In this document: positions 7,734-15,898 of the stretch, piece by piece
Numbering within the stretch: position 1 is the stretch's first letter
Layout: every line of letters starts with the position of its first letter
Source of the DNA: Pseudoxanthomonas spadix
GTDB lineage: Bacteria > Pseudomonadota > Gammaproteobacteria > Xanthomonadales > Xanthomonadaceae
Direction of reading: 5' to 3'
Assembly: GCF_003703395.1 (NCBI RefSeq)
Contig: NZ_RDQN01000003.1
Coordinates: 62,001-126,000, forward strand
DNA: 64,000 nt
Program-made: the position numbers and the translations under genes
The notes under the pieces: model-generated
The model's database searches: none
Seen by the model: only the letters and a program-made list of their open reading frames with translations
Told to the model about the DNA's origin: nothing

Positions 7734-9815
7734 ATGAAGTTTCGCCCCGTCTGGTTGGCCCTGTCCCTGATCGCCGTGCTGCCGGCCGCCGCTGCCGAGC
7801 GCGGCTTCGATGTGCGCGACCTGGTCAAGCTGGATCGGTATTCCTCGCCCACGCTCTCGCCGGACGGCGCGCGCCTGGTGTTCGCCAGGCGCGTGATGAA
7901 CGCCGAGCTGACCAAGGCCAGCACCGCGCTGTACCTGCGCGATCTGCGCACCGGCGATCTGGCCGCGCCCAGGCAGATCACGCCCGAGGGCTGGAATGTC
8001 AGCGCGCCGGCGTTCTCGCCCGACGGCCAGACCGTGTATTTCCTGTCGGACACATCCGGCAGCCAGCAGCTCCATGCGGTGCCGGCCACCGGCGGGCAGC
8101 CGCGCCAGCTGACCGATTTTGCCGTGGGCGTGGATGGCTTCAGGCTTTCACCGTCGGGCGATCGCATCGTCTTCAGCGTCGGCGTGTTCCAGGACTGCGG
8201 CTCGGATCTGGCCTGCACCAGGCAAAGACTCGACGCCGCTGAAAACGCCAAGGCCACCGGCAAGGTCTTTGACAGTCTGTTCGTGCGCCACTGGGATACC
8301 TGGAACGACGGCCGTCGCAACACCTTGTTCGTCGCGCCGCTGCCGGCGGCCGGCGCCGGGCCGGTGGTCGGTGCCTCGGCCATCAGCGCGACCATCGCCG
8401 GTGACGCGCCGTCCAAGCCGTTTGGCGGCATGGAGGACATCGCCTGGTCGCCGGACGGCAAGTCGGTGGTGGCCAGCATCCGCGTGGCCGGCAACAGGGA
8501 GCCGTGGTCGACCAACTTCGACCTGTACATGCTCGATGCCGCCGGCCGTGCCGCGCCGAAGAACCTGACCGCGGCCAACCCCGCCTGGGATGCCGGCCCG
8601 GTCTTCAGTGCCGACGGCAAGACCCTGTACTACCGTGCGATGAAGCGCCCGGGCTTCGAGGCCGACCGTTTCGGCCTGATGGCGATGGACCTGGCCAGCG
8701 GCAAGCTCAGCGAAATCGCTGTCGACTGGGACCGCTCGGCCGGCGAAATCGTGCTCGCCGATGACGGCAAGGCGATCTACACCACCGCCGACGACATGGG
8801 CGAACACCCGCTGTTCCGCATCGAGGTGGCCAGCGGCAAGGTCGACAAGCTGGTGGGCCAGGGCAGCATCGGCTCGCCGACGCTGGCCGGCCCGACCCTG
8901 GCCTTCACCCGCAACTCGCTCAACAGCGGCGATCAGGTGTTCGTGGCGCAGGCCGATGGCCAGCGGCCGCGTGCGATCACGCCCAGCGCACAGCAGATGC
9001 TGCCGGAGGTGAAGTTCGGCGATTACCAGCAGTTTTCCTTCAAGGGCTGGAACCAGGAGACCGTGCACGGCTATGTGGTCAAGCCGTACGACTACCAGGA
9101 AGGCAAGCAGTACCCGGTGGCATTCCTGATCCACGGCGGGCCGCAGGGCAGCTTCGGCAACGGCTGGAGCTATCGCTGGAACCCGCAGACCTATGCCGGC
9201 CAGGGCTACGCGGTGGTGATGATCGACTTCCACGGTTCCACCGGCTACGGCCAGGCCTTCACCGATGCGATCAGCCAGCACTGGGGCGACCGCCCGCTGG
9301 AAGACCTGCAGAAGGGCTGGGCCGCCGCGCAGGCGCAATACCGCTTCCTCGATGGCGACAAGGCCTGCGCGCTCGGCGCCAGCTACGGCGGCTACATGGT
9401 GTACTGGGCCGCCGGCAACTGGTTCAAGTCCGATGGAAGCGCGCCGTGGAAGTGCCTGGTCGACCACGACGGCGTGTTCGACAACCGCATGATGGCCTAC
9501 AGCACCGAGGAGCTGTGGTTTTCCGAGTGGGAAAACGGCGGCACCCCGTGGGCCAATCCTGACAGGTTCGAACGGTTCAACCCCATCAACCACGTCAAGG
9601 ACTGGAAGACGCCGATCCTGGTGATCCACGGCCAGCAGGACTTCCGCATCCCGGTCGAGCAGGGCCTGGCCGCGTTCACCGCCGCCCAGGGCCTGGGGCT
9701 TGAGTCGAAGTTCCTGTACTTTCCCGACGAGAACCACTGGGTGCTCAAGCCGCAGAACTCGATCCAGTGGCACGACACGGTCAACGCCTGGCTCAGGCAG
9801 CACATCGGCGACTGA
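7734..9815 (+). CDS. Secreted S9 prolyl oligopeptidase-family peptidase
   Basis: A 693-residue serine peptidase of family S9 (dipeptidyl/acylaminoacyl peptidase type) that would trim peptides in the periplasm. Residues 1-21 form a signal peptide (hydrophobic LALSLIAVL core, AAAAE cleavage region). The N-terminal half (about 35-420) has repeated SPDG-type blades of a beta-propeller. The C-terminal alpha/beta hydrolase domain holds the triad: Ser550 in GASYGGY, Asp636 in GQQDFRIP and His668 in DENHW. The ATG at 7734 is preceded by a GGAG element. It stands alone, upstream of a hairpin at 9845-9866. An adjacent peptide transporter makes a shared peptide-scavenging role plausible, but this is inference. 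Confidence 0.93.
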   Translation: MKFRPVWLALSLIAVLPAAAAERGFDVRDLVKLDRYSSPTLSPDGARLVFARRVMNAELTKASTALYLRDLRTGDLAAPRQITPEGWNVSAPAFSPDGQTVYFLSDTSGSQQLHAVPATGGQPRQLTDFAVGVDGFRLSPSGDRIVFSVGVFQDCGSDLACTRQRLDAAENAKATGKVFDSLFVRHWDTWNDGRRNTLFVAPLPAAGAGPVVGASAISATIAGDAPSKPFGGMEDIAWSPDGKSVVASIRVAGNREPWSTNFDLYMLDAAGRAAPKNLTAANPAWDAGPVFSADGKTLYYRAMKRPGFEADRFGLMAMDLASGKLSEIAVDWDRSAGEIVLADDGKAIYTTADDMGEHPLFRIEVASGKVDKLVGQGSIGSPTLAGPTLAFTRNSLNSGDQVFVAQADGQRPRAITPSAQQMLPEVKFGDYQQFSFKGWNQETVHGYVVKPYDYQEGKQYPVAFLIHGGPQGSFGNGWSYRWNPQTYAGQGYAVVMIDFHGSTGYGQAFTDAISQHWGDRPLEDLQKGWAAAQAQYRFLDGDKACALGASYGGYMVYWAAGNWFKSDGSAPWKCLVDHDGVFDNRMMAYSTEELWFSEWENGGTPWANPDRFERFNPINHVKDWKTPILVIHGQQDFRIPVEQGLAAFTAAQGLGLESKFLYFPDENHWVLKPQNSIQWHDTVNAWLRQHIGD

Positions 9816-9844
9816 GTAGGCACGTCGGTGGGTCATGCCTGTCG

Positions 9845-9872
9845 CAGGGCGCCTTCGGGCGCCCTGTTTGTC
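9845..9872 (+). terminator. Terminator after S9 peptidase
   Basis: The perfect hairpin CAGGGCGCC-TTCG-GGCGCCCTG is followed by TTTGT. It has a stable tetraloop, lies 30 bp after the peptidase stop, and fits an intrinsic terminator. Confidence 0.7.
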
Positions 9873-10005
9873 TGAGGGTCACGCTGAGGCCTCTGATGAG
9901 CGGGAAATGTGCGTTCCGATGCGCGATCGGCTCCTATGGCCGCATGCCGCGCCGCCCGATGCGGGACTTCGGCTGGCCCACGACGGGCCTCGCCGCCAGC
10001 GCGCT

Positions 10006-11250
10006 TCAGGCCATCGTCGGGCGCGGTGCCTGCCGTTGCTGTTGTTCCTGATCCTGCTGCGTGGCGAGCACCTGCGCTTGCGCGCGCAGTTGCTGGGCGC
10101 TCTGGTCTGCAGGTACCTGTGCGGCCTGGTTGGCATCGACATGGCTGCGCCGGTGTGCGGGATCGTCCAGTCGCCCCTGCACCGCGAACACGCCGCCGCG
10201 CGCATCGGGCACCAGGTGATCGATGCGTGACATGCCATCGGCACCGGCCTGAGCTGCCACTCGCGCCGCCGCGTTGAGGAATCGCACATCGTCCTGCAGG
10301 CCCAGGCGCTCGCGCTGTTCGCCGAGACTGCCGACCGCATCGCGCAGCAGCGTGTTGGCGGTGTCATCGGCAGCTCGCGCGTTGGCCGGATGGGCCGGTG
10401 CTGCCTCCCGGACGCGCAGCTGCTGCAGGCTCTGCGACTGCATCACCGCCTCGATGCCATGCAGGTCGAGTCGATGCCCCAGCATCTTGCCGGGCACCAG
10501 CCGTTCCAGCACCGACAGCGGATCGGGATCGGGCAGCTCGATCTGATGCCCCGCCGCATCGGGCATCGCGTACCTGATCGGGAAACTGTCTTCCTGCAGA
10601 TGGGTCAGAATCTCGTTGTCAACGTGGTAGCCGCGGATCAGGCCTTCCTTGGCGTAGTCCTTGGCGGCCTGTGCGTCGAGGCCGTGACGCTCAAGCGTGT
10701 GATCATGTACCCCTGCAGCGTTGTAGGTGACTGCAGGTACGTCATTGACCATGGAGGCAGCGGCCGCCAAGCCTCCGCCCAATGAGTGGCCGGTCATCAC
10801 CAGGTTTTTCCCGAACACCTGCTTGGCCTGGTCAGCCAAGGCGATGGCAGATTCGTACTGCGGATCTTCGAGCCCAAGGCCTTGCCGAACGTTGGGGTTC
10901 CAGTCCCTTCCTTCATCGGTGCCACAAAACGCCAGTGCCACATGGCCGTTCGCATCTTGATAGAACGCTGCATCGAAGCCGCTTTTCTCATCATGTAAAA
11001 GTGCAGGATCGATGCCCGCATTGCGAACAGTGGCATCGTCCATGCGTCGCCAGGTACCAGAAAGCGTGCTTATGGCGGGCGATGCACTGGCTTTGCGGTC
11101 GTTGGCCACCGCGTAGAGATCACTCAACAGGCTCGGAAGCTGAAGGTCTTCGGCGTGCGGGGACCTGCCTCTCATTGCGTCGGAGAAGGGGAGCGAATTT
11201 CCGGTCGCTGTCGCCGCTGTGTCGGCAGGCATGTCGTCGGAGATATTCAT
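10006..11250 (-). CDS. XVIPCD-type T4SS effector with lipase domain
   Basis: A 414-residue putative antibacterial effector. Residues about 75-240 form a class-3-lipase-like alpha/beta hydrolase: FCGTDEGRDW (108-117) precedes the nucleophile elbow GHSLGG (154-159, Ser156), and candidate acid and base residues follow. Residues about 290-390 match the XVIPCD domain that docks effectors to the VirD4 coupling protein of the Xanthomonadales killing T4SS. The hallmark text is GMSRIDHLV, GGVFAVQG and DDPAHRR, then ADQSAQQL and a glutamine-rich tail. There is no signal peptide, as expected. A good AAGGA site precedes the start. It lies 29 bp downstream of its probable immunity gene in the same operon. 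Phospholipase activity is inferred. Confidence 0.85.
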   Translation of the reverse strand: MNISDDMPADTAATATGNSLPFSDAMRGRSPHAEDLQLPSLLSDLYAVANDRKASASPAISTLSGTWRRMDDATVRNAGIDPALLHDEKSGFDAAFYQDANGHVALAFCGTDEGRDWNPNVRQGLGLEDPQYESAIALADQAKQVFGKNLVMTGHSLGGGLAAAASMVNDVPAVTYNAAGVHDHTLERHGLDAQAAKDYAKEGLIRGYHVDNEILTHLQEDSFPIRYAMPDAAGHQIELPDPDPLSVLERLVPGKMLGHRLDLHGIEAVMQSQSLQQLRVREAAPAHPANARAADDTANTLLRDAVGSLGEQRERLGLQDDVRFLNAAARVAAQAGADGMSRIDHLVPDARGGVFAVQGRLDDPAHRRSHVDANQAAQVPADQSAQQLRAQAQVLATQQDQEQQQRQAPRPTMA

Positions 11251-11279
11251 TGCGCTGTCCTTGCAAGGCGGGGGATTTT

Positions 11280-12035
11280 TCAGCCCGCCTCTTCGACAGG
11301 GATGCCATGATCAGCCAGCCAGGCTTTGACAGCGGCGCGCGCGCGCTTCCCATCTGCGTTGAGCAGCTTGTCAGGGGTGGTGAAGAAGTAAGGCTGGAAT
11401 GTCGCGTGCTGGGCATTCCTTAGCCTCGGATCTACGCCCAGCTCAAGCAACTTCAGCACAAGGTCGCCGCCGGACGTTTGCGCGGCGACGTGCAATAGCG
11501 AGTTGTTCATGCTGTCGACCCGTTTCAGGTCCGCGCCCGCTTGAACCAGCAGATTGAATTGTTCGATGCGTTTGCTTTCCACCGCGCGAAAAATGGGTGT
11601 TCGCCCTCCGCGCGGGCTGACGACATCAATCGGGGCGTTCTTGTCGATCAGGACTTTCAGGTACTTCGGATCGTTCACCATCGCTGCCATGTGAACGACG
11701 GTCTCTTGGTCAATGCCAAACTCGGTCGGGTTGGCACCTGCATCCAGCAGCGCGGCCAGCGCCTCGGTGCTGCGGCTGTAGATGGCCCATTCCAGCAGGG
11801 TGACGTTCTTGTCGCCGTGGCCGGAAAGGTCAGTGGTGGGAGCAAGCGCGAGGATTTTTGCGCGGTCGCCGTCGGCGATGGCGCGAGCCATCTTTTCCAG
11901 CGACGGGTCGGGGAAGATCGCTTTTATATCAGTGGACTTCATCGCGGGTTGCTCCTGGGCGCCGGCGTCGTGGGTGCTGCAGCCGGCCAGGAAAAGGGTG
12001 ACGGCAACGGCGATGGCGGCGGGGGCGTGCTGCAT
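11280..12035 (-). CDS. Ankyrin-repeat lipoprotein, probable immunity to the adjacent lipase effector
   Basis: A 251-residue lipoprotein. The ATG at 12035 opens a signal peptide whose lipobox LAGC puts the lipidated Cys at residue 19; a TTG at 12080 would only add an unneeded extension. The mature part carries about four ankyrin-like repeats, with motifs such as TLLEWAIYSRS, AALLDAGANP, LIDKNAPID and LLVQAGADL. Residues after the lipobox Cys are STHDA. Immunity proteins for XVIPCD phospholipase effectors are typically periplasmic lipoproteins encoded directly next to the effector, which is the arrangement here. The immunity role is inferred from location and topology. Ankyrin lipoproteins of other function exist, so the pairing needs a biochemical test. 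Confidence 0.75.
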   Translation of the reverse strand: MQHAPAAIAVAVTLFLAGCSTHDAGAQEQPAMKSTDIKAIFPDPSLEKMARAIADGDRAKILALAPTTDLSGHGDKNVTLLEWAIYSRSTEALAALLDAGANPTEFGIDQETVVHMAAMVNDPKYLKVLIDKNAPIDVVSPRGGRTPIFRAVESKRIEQFNLLVQAGADLKRVDSMNNSLLHVAAQTSGGDLVLKLLELGVDPRLRNAQHATFQPYFFTTPDKLLNADGKRARAAVKAWLADHGIPVEEAG

Positions 12036-12149
12036 GGGGAGAGGGATTCCGGTAAGGGCGGCGTTGGTCTGGGACGTCAATAGGCGAGGGCAGTGCGCAG
12101 GCCGGCTTCGCCCGCACCATCGTATCGTGCTCGCGCGACTGTTGAGCCT

Positions 12150-12371
12150 TCAGCGCCAATGCTGTCTTCGATGCAGGTTGGGGCAGGCACATCGGGGCCC
12201 GGTGTCGGTGTAGATGCCGGCGCTGAAACCGCGCTTGTCGCTGTGCAGTTGCGGCTCGATACCGGCGCAGCGGACCTGGTCGGCAAAGCAAGACGCTGCG
12301 GCGTCGCTGGCAGGGGCGGTCTGAAACAGACGTGCGGCGCCGCTGATCAGCGAATCGAACTGCAGGCTCAT
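12150..12371 (-). pseudogene. Decayed N-terminal fragment of a lipase-effector paralogue
   Basis: A 73-residue open frame starting at ATG 12371 contains VRCAGIEPQLHSDKRGFSA then GIYTDTG, which aligns with VRNAGIDPALLHDEKSGFDA then AFYQDANG (residues 75-101) of the intact effector at 10006-11250. The similarity stops after TGPR, and the remainder is unrelated, out of frame and soon terminated. No lipase motif or XVIPCD is left. It is therefore a relic of a second effector gene of the same family, located upstream of the immunity gene. The homology is read directly from the sequence. Expression is unlikely, though a short peptide cannot be excluded. Confidence 0.55.
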
Positions 12372-12408
12372 GTTCTACCCGATGGCCATCGCACGGGCCG
12401 AGCGTAGT

Positions 12409-12529
12409 GGCTGACGGCGAATCGGGCGACCCTGGTCATGTCCATCCGGATGTATCGAGGCCTGTTCCAGGACCTGTGTCGCAGATCAGCCCGACCGGAA
12501 ACTGGAAAGGGCCAAGCGCCGGCCTAGCG
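12409..12529. repeat. Direct repeat copy 1 (~120 bp)
   Basis: This stretch is about 90 percent identical to 13171-13288 in the same orientation, with shared blocks such as GTCATGTCCATCCGGATGTA and GGCCAAGCGCCGGCCT. The two copies flank the AhpD-like gene. Its right end runs into the last codons of that gene. No terminal inverted repeats or transposase are visible; origin unknown. Confidence 0.85.
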
Positions 12530-12901
12530 CTCGACCTGCCCGGTCTTGGCTTGAGCTGCCCTGGAGAATTCTTCGAATGCTTCCAGTGCGTGCGCGGCAT
12601 ACATCAATGACGGACCGCCGCCCATGTAGACGGCGACGCCGAGCATTTCGCGCACCTCTTCTTCGGTGGCCCCCACGCGTACCAGCGCCTTGCCATGGAA
12701 GCCCAGGCAGTCTTCGCAGCGGACCGCAACGCCGATGGCCATCGCGATCAGCTCCTTGGTCTTCTCGTCGAGCACGCCGGGCGCCATCGCACTGCGGGCC
12801 AACTCCCCGAAGCCTTGCATCACCCCGGGTAACCCGTTGCGAAGCGATATCAGATGCTGGTTGGTGTTGGCGGTTAGGTCCTGATAGCGGTTGCTGGACA
12901 T
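12524..12901 (-). CDS. Carboxymuconolactone decarboxylase / AhpD-like protein
   Basis: A 125-residue CMD-domain protein of the AhpD-like group. The redox motif is Cys62-x-x-Cys65 with His69 (RCEDCLGFH), the arrangement used by alkylhydroperoxidase-type proteins. The rest is helical, as in this family, with the typical KTKELIAMAIGVAV segment just before the motif. The ATG at 12901 is chosen because AGGAGG lies at ideal spacing; the frame is open further upstream to 12994 without similarity. Its C-terminal codons abut repeat copy 1, so the end of the gene may have been reshaped by the duplication. The substrate is unknown; a thiol-peroxide role is inferred. Confidence 0.85.
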   Translation of the reverse strand: MSSNRYQDLTANTNQHLISLRNGLPGVMQGFGELARSAMAPGVLDEKTKELIAMAIGVAVRCEDCLGFHGKALVRVGATEEEVREMLGVAVYMGGGPSLMYAAHALEAFEEFSRAAQAKTGQVER

Positions 12902-13027
12902 AAATCCTCCTCTTGGCCAAGGATTGTATGGAGCATGGTCGTCACCACGCCATGCTGGGCCAGCAGAATGGCTGCAAGCAGATCTTCCGTTCACCAGTGA
13001 AAGTCAGCAGCGATTTCAGGAACCCGA

Positions 13028-13168
13028 TCAAGAGTCGACTTTCCTTTTCGTCCGTGCCGGCGCGCAACAGATGCCGTAAAGCGCCTGGATCACCTGGAGC
13101 GCCGGCCCCGGCGCCAGCGAATAATAGACGGTCTACCCCTCGCGCCGCGTGTCGGCCAGGCCTTGGCC
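13028..13168 (-). pseudogene. Broken ArsR-family regulator (C-terminal relic)
   Basis: Read leftwards from 13168 the sequence gives LADTRREG, an in-frame TAG, then TVYYSLAPGPALQVIQALYG and ICCAP, ending at a TGA at 13028. This is the recognisable wing and last helix of an ArsR/SmtB-type winged-helix repressor; the intact family member at 57759-58172 has STRRQSRSIFYRIADPR in the equivalent place. The N-terminal two thirds are missing and are replaced at 13171 by repeat copy 2. The internal stop and the missing DNA-binding helix make it a pseudogene. The relic lies just upstream of the AhpD-like gene, which its ancestor may have controlled. Confidence 0.6.
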
Positions 13169-13170
13169 TT

Positions 13171-13288
13171 GGCTGACGGGGACGCGGGCAACTCTGGTCA
13201 TGTCCATCCGGATGTATGGAGGCCTGTTCCAGGACTTGCGTCCCAGATCAGCCCGACCGGAACTGGAAAGGGCCAAGCGCCGGCCTGG
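13171..13288. repeat. Direct repeat copy 2 (~118 bp)
   Basis: The second copy of the repeat seen at 12409-12529, in the same orientation and about 760 bp away. Its left border coincides with the point where the ArsR relic loses similarity, and its right border lies about 28 bp before the ybdD stop codon. Duplication or insertion of this block probably destroyed the ArsR gene. Confidence 0.85.
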
Positions 13289-13316
13289 CCCTGCTGCGCA
13301 GATCAACCAACTTTGG

Positions 13317-13541
13317 TCAGCAGCAGCGGAACCCGTTCCCACCGCCGAAGCGCGCCTGCTGGCGTTCGCGGAAGAAGGTCTTGTAGTCCATCGGCGTGCG
13401 GTCCGGGTGCTTGTCCAGCACGTGGCGCACGTAGTTGTCGTAGTCGGGAATGCCGCAGCACAGCCGCGCGGTCTGGACCAGGCGCCGCCACAGGCGGCGG
13501 TGCGCCTGGTACTGCCCGACCGGAACCAGTTCGGTGCCCAT
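13317..13541 (-). CDS. ybdD: YbdD/YjiX family small protein, CstA partner
   Basis: A 74-residue protein of the YbdD/YjiX (DUF466) family. The signature features are the N-terminal RRLWRRLVQTARLCCGIPDY, then VRHVLDKHPDRTPMDYKTFF and a Cys-rich C-terminus ending RCC. Its ATG (13541-13539) shares the final base of the cstA stop (TAATG overlap), so the two genes are translationally coupled. In enterobacteria YbdD and its homologue YjiX are needed for pyruvate uptake by CstA and BtsT. The frame is open far upstream inside cstA, but family length and the overlap fix the start. Confidence 0.92.
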   Translation of the reverse strand: MGTELVPVGQYQAHRRLWRRLVQTARLCCGIPDYDNYVRHVLDKHPDRTPMDYKTFFRERQQARFGGGNGFRCC

Positions 13542-15613
13542 TACACGTCCACCATCTGGTGCGGCTCGAGCTTCACGTACGCCGTTTCCTTGTCGCTGCG
13601 TTGCGGATTGCGGCGTGCAGCCAGGATCGTCTTGACCGAATAGACCAGGACCGCGGCCACCACGAACAGGAACAGCACCGTCAGGCCGGTATTGACGTAG
13701 GCATTGACCACGATCTGGTGCATCTGGTCCATGGTCGTGGCCGGGGCGGTGACGGTGCCCTCGGCGATGGCCTGCTGGAACTTGCGCGCCTGGGCCAGGA
13801 AGCCCTGGCCCGGACTGGGGTCGAAGACCTTGATCAGGCCGGCGCTGGTCGTGCACAGCAGCAGCCATACCGCCGGCACGATGGTCACCCACGCGTAGCG
13901 GTCGCGCTTGAGCTTGAACAGCACCACCGTGGCCAGCATCAGCGCGATCCCGGCCAGCATCTGGTTGGAGATGCCGAACAGCGGCCACAGGGTCTTGATC
14001 CCGCCGAACGGATCGGTCACGCCGGTGTACAGCAGGTAGCCCCACAACGCCACGCAACCGGCGGTGGCGATGACGTTGGCCACCCACGATTCGGTCCGCT
14101 TCATCGCCGGGATGAAGTTGCCCAGCAGGTCCTGCAGCATGAACCGGCCCGCGCGCGTGCCGGCATCGACCGCAGTCAGGATGAACAGCGCTTCGAACAG
14201 GATCGCGAAGTGGTACCAGAAGCCCATGGAGTTCTCACTGGGCAGCACCTGGTGCAGGATCTGGGCGATGCCCACGGCCAGGGTCGGGGCGCCGCCGGCG
14301 CGGTTGAGGATGGTGGTCTCGCCGATGTCCGTGGCGGTGGCGGTGAGGACCTCGGGACTGATGGCAAAGCCCCATTCGCTGACCTTGGCGGCCACGGCCA
14401 CCACCTCGGTGCCGACCGCGGCCGGCGGGGCGTTCATGGCGAAATACACGCCCGGCTCGATGATCGAGGCCGCCACCAGCGCCATGACCGCCACGAAGGA
14501 TTCCATCAGCATGGCGCCGTAGCCGATGTAGGGCATGTGGCGCTCGTTGGCCAGCAGCTTGGGCGTGGTGCCCGAGCTGATCAGCGCGTGGAAACCGGAG
14601 ACCGCGCCACAGGCGATGGTGATGAACAGAAACGGGAACAGGCCGCCGGTCCACACCGGCCCCAGGCCGTTGTGCGCGTACTCGGTCAGCGCCGGCATCT
14701 TCAGGTCGGGCCTGACCAGCAGGATGCCGATGGCCAGCGCGACGATGGTGCCGATCTTGAGGAACGTGGACAGATAGTCGCGCGGGGCCAGCAGCAGCCA
14801 CACCGGCAGCACCGAGGCGATGAAGCCGTAGCCCACCATCATCCAGGTGATCGACTCCTTGGTGAAGGTGAACGCCGGGCCCCAGGTCGGGTCCACCGCC
14901 ACCTTGCCGCCCAGCCAGATCGCCCCGAGCAGCAGGATCAGCCCCACCACCGAGATTTCACCGATCTTGCCGGGGCGGATGTAGCGCATGTACACGCCCA
15001 TGCCGATTGCGATCGGCATCGTCGCCACCACGGTGAACATGCCCCACGGACTTTCGGCCAGGGCGTTGACCACCACCATCGCCAGCACCGCCAGGATGAT
15101 GATCATGATCAGGAAGGCGCCGAACAGCGCGATGGTGCCGGGCACCTGGCCCATCTCCTCGCGCACCAGGTCGCCGAGCGAGCGCGCGTCGCGCCGGGTG
15201 GAGATGAACAGGATCATGAAATCCTGCACCGCCCCGGCCAGCACGACACCAAAGACCAGCCACAGCAGGCCGGGCAGGTAGCCCATCTGCGCGGCCAGCA
15301 CCGGGCCGACCAACGGACCTGCGCCGGCGATGGCGGCGAAGTGGTGGCCGAACAGCACGTGCTTGTTGGTCGGCACGAAATCCAGACCGTCGTTGCGCAG
15401 CACCGCCGGGGTGGCCCGGGTCGGATCCAGGCGCATCACCTTGTCGGCGATGAACAGCGCGTAGTAGCGGTAGGCCACCAGGTAGATCGAGACCGCGGCG
15501 ACCACGATCCAGATGGCGTTGACCGTCTCGCCGCGCCGCAGCGCCACCGTGCCCAGGCAGAACGCGCCAAGCAGCGCAAGCAACGCCCAGGCAACTTTGG
15601 AAAACCATTTCAT
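13541..15613 (-). CDS. cstA: CstA carbon-starvation peptide/pyruvate transporter
   Basis: A 690-residue CstA-family integral membrane transporter (about 16-18 hydrophobic segments), which imports pyruvate and possibly peptides under carbon limitation. Family landmarks are FGHHFAAIAGAGPLVGPVLA near 95-115, the DFMILFISTRRDARSLG stretch, and ISSGTTPKLLANE near 335-350. The ATG at 15613 begins the conserved N-terminus (MKWFSKVAWALLALLG); an upstream start at 15643 has no support. It is the first gene of a two-gene operon with ybdD. A MITE-like element (15706-15859) sits in its upstream region and may affect its promoter. Confidence 0.95.
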   Translation of the reverse strand: MKWFSKVAWALLALLGAFCLGTVALRRGETVNAIWIVVAAVSIYLVAYRYYALFIADKVMRLDPTRATPAVLRNDGLDFVPTNKHVLFGHHFAAIAGAGPLVGPVLAAQMGYLPGLLWLVFGVVLAGAVQDFMILFISTRRDARSLGDLVREEMGQVPGTIALFGAFLIMIIILAVLAMVVVNALAESPWGMFTVVATMPIAIGMGVYMRYIRPGKIGEISVVGLILLLGAIWLGGKVAVDPTWGPAFTFTKESITWMMVGYGFIASVLPVWLLLAPRDYLSTFLKIGTIVALAIGILLVRPDLKMPALTEYAHNGLGPVWTGGLFPFLFITIACGAVSGFHALISSGTTPKLLANERHMPYIGYGAMLMESFVAVMALVAASIIEPGVYFAMNAPPAAVGTEVVAVAAKVSEWGFAISPEVLTATATDIGETTILNRAGGAPTLAVGIAQILHQVLPSENSMGFWYHFAILFEALFILTAVDAGTRAGRFMLQDLLGNFIPAMKRTESWVANVIATAGCVALWGYLLYTGVTDPFGGIKTLWPLFGISNQMLAGIALMLATVVLFKLKRDRYAWVTIVPAVWLLLCTTSAGLIKVFDPSPGQGFLAQARKFQQAIAEGTVTAPATTMDQMHQIVVNAYVNTGLTVLFLFVVAAVLVYSVKTILAARRNPQRSDKETAYVKLEPHQMVDV

Positions 15614-15705
15614 GGTCAAGATTCCCGCTGGAAGTGATGGCAAGGGTTCATGAAGCCAGGTTGGGGGTCAATTGAAAAGCACGATTGGCGCCTCGTACTT
15701 TGGTC

Positions 15706-15859
15706 TAGGAGTCTGTCGGGCTTTCGATGGGCGGACCGAAGATTGGTCAAAAAATCGCCAAAACCGTCCGCGTACGTGCATAAAGCGAGTTTGCAGGACG
15801 CGAAGTCTCTGGAATTCACGTACGTGGCCCATTTTTTGGAAAGCCCGACAGGCTCCTAG
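15706..15859. mobile_element. MITE-like element 1 (154 bp)
   Basis: Terminal inverted repeats TAGGAGTCTGTCGGGCTTTC and GAAAGCCCGACAGGCTCCTA bound an unrelated AT-richer core with no open reading frame of note. The ends match those of the elements at 41455-41622 and 43650-43815. It lies between cstA and corA, upstream of cstA. Confidence 0.8.
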
Positions 15860-15898
15860 GGCACAGGGCCGGGGATCCGGTCCTGGCCCTGGCCGCGG

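Noticed and set aside
13163-15637. 824-residue open frame on the plus strand antisense to cstA
   Set aside because: It is a shadow of cstA: Arg/His/Gln/Asp-rich, no domain, and the opposite strand encodes a clear conserved transporter.
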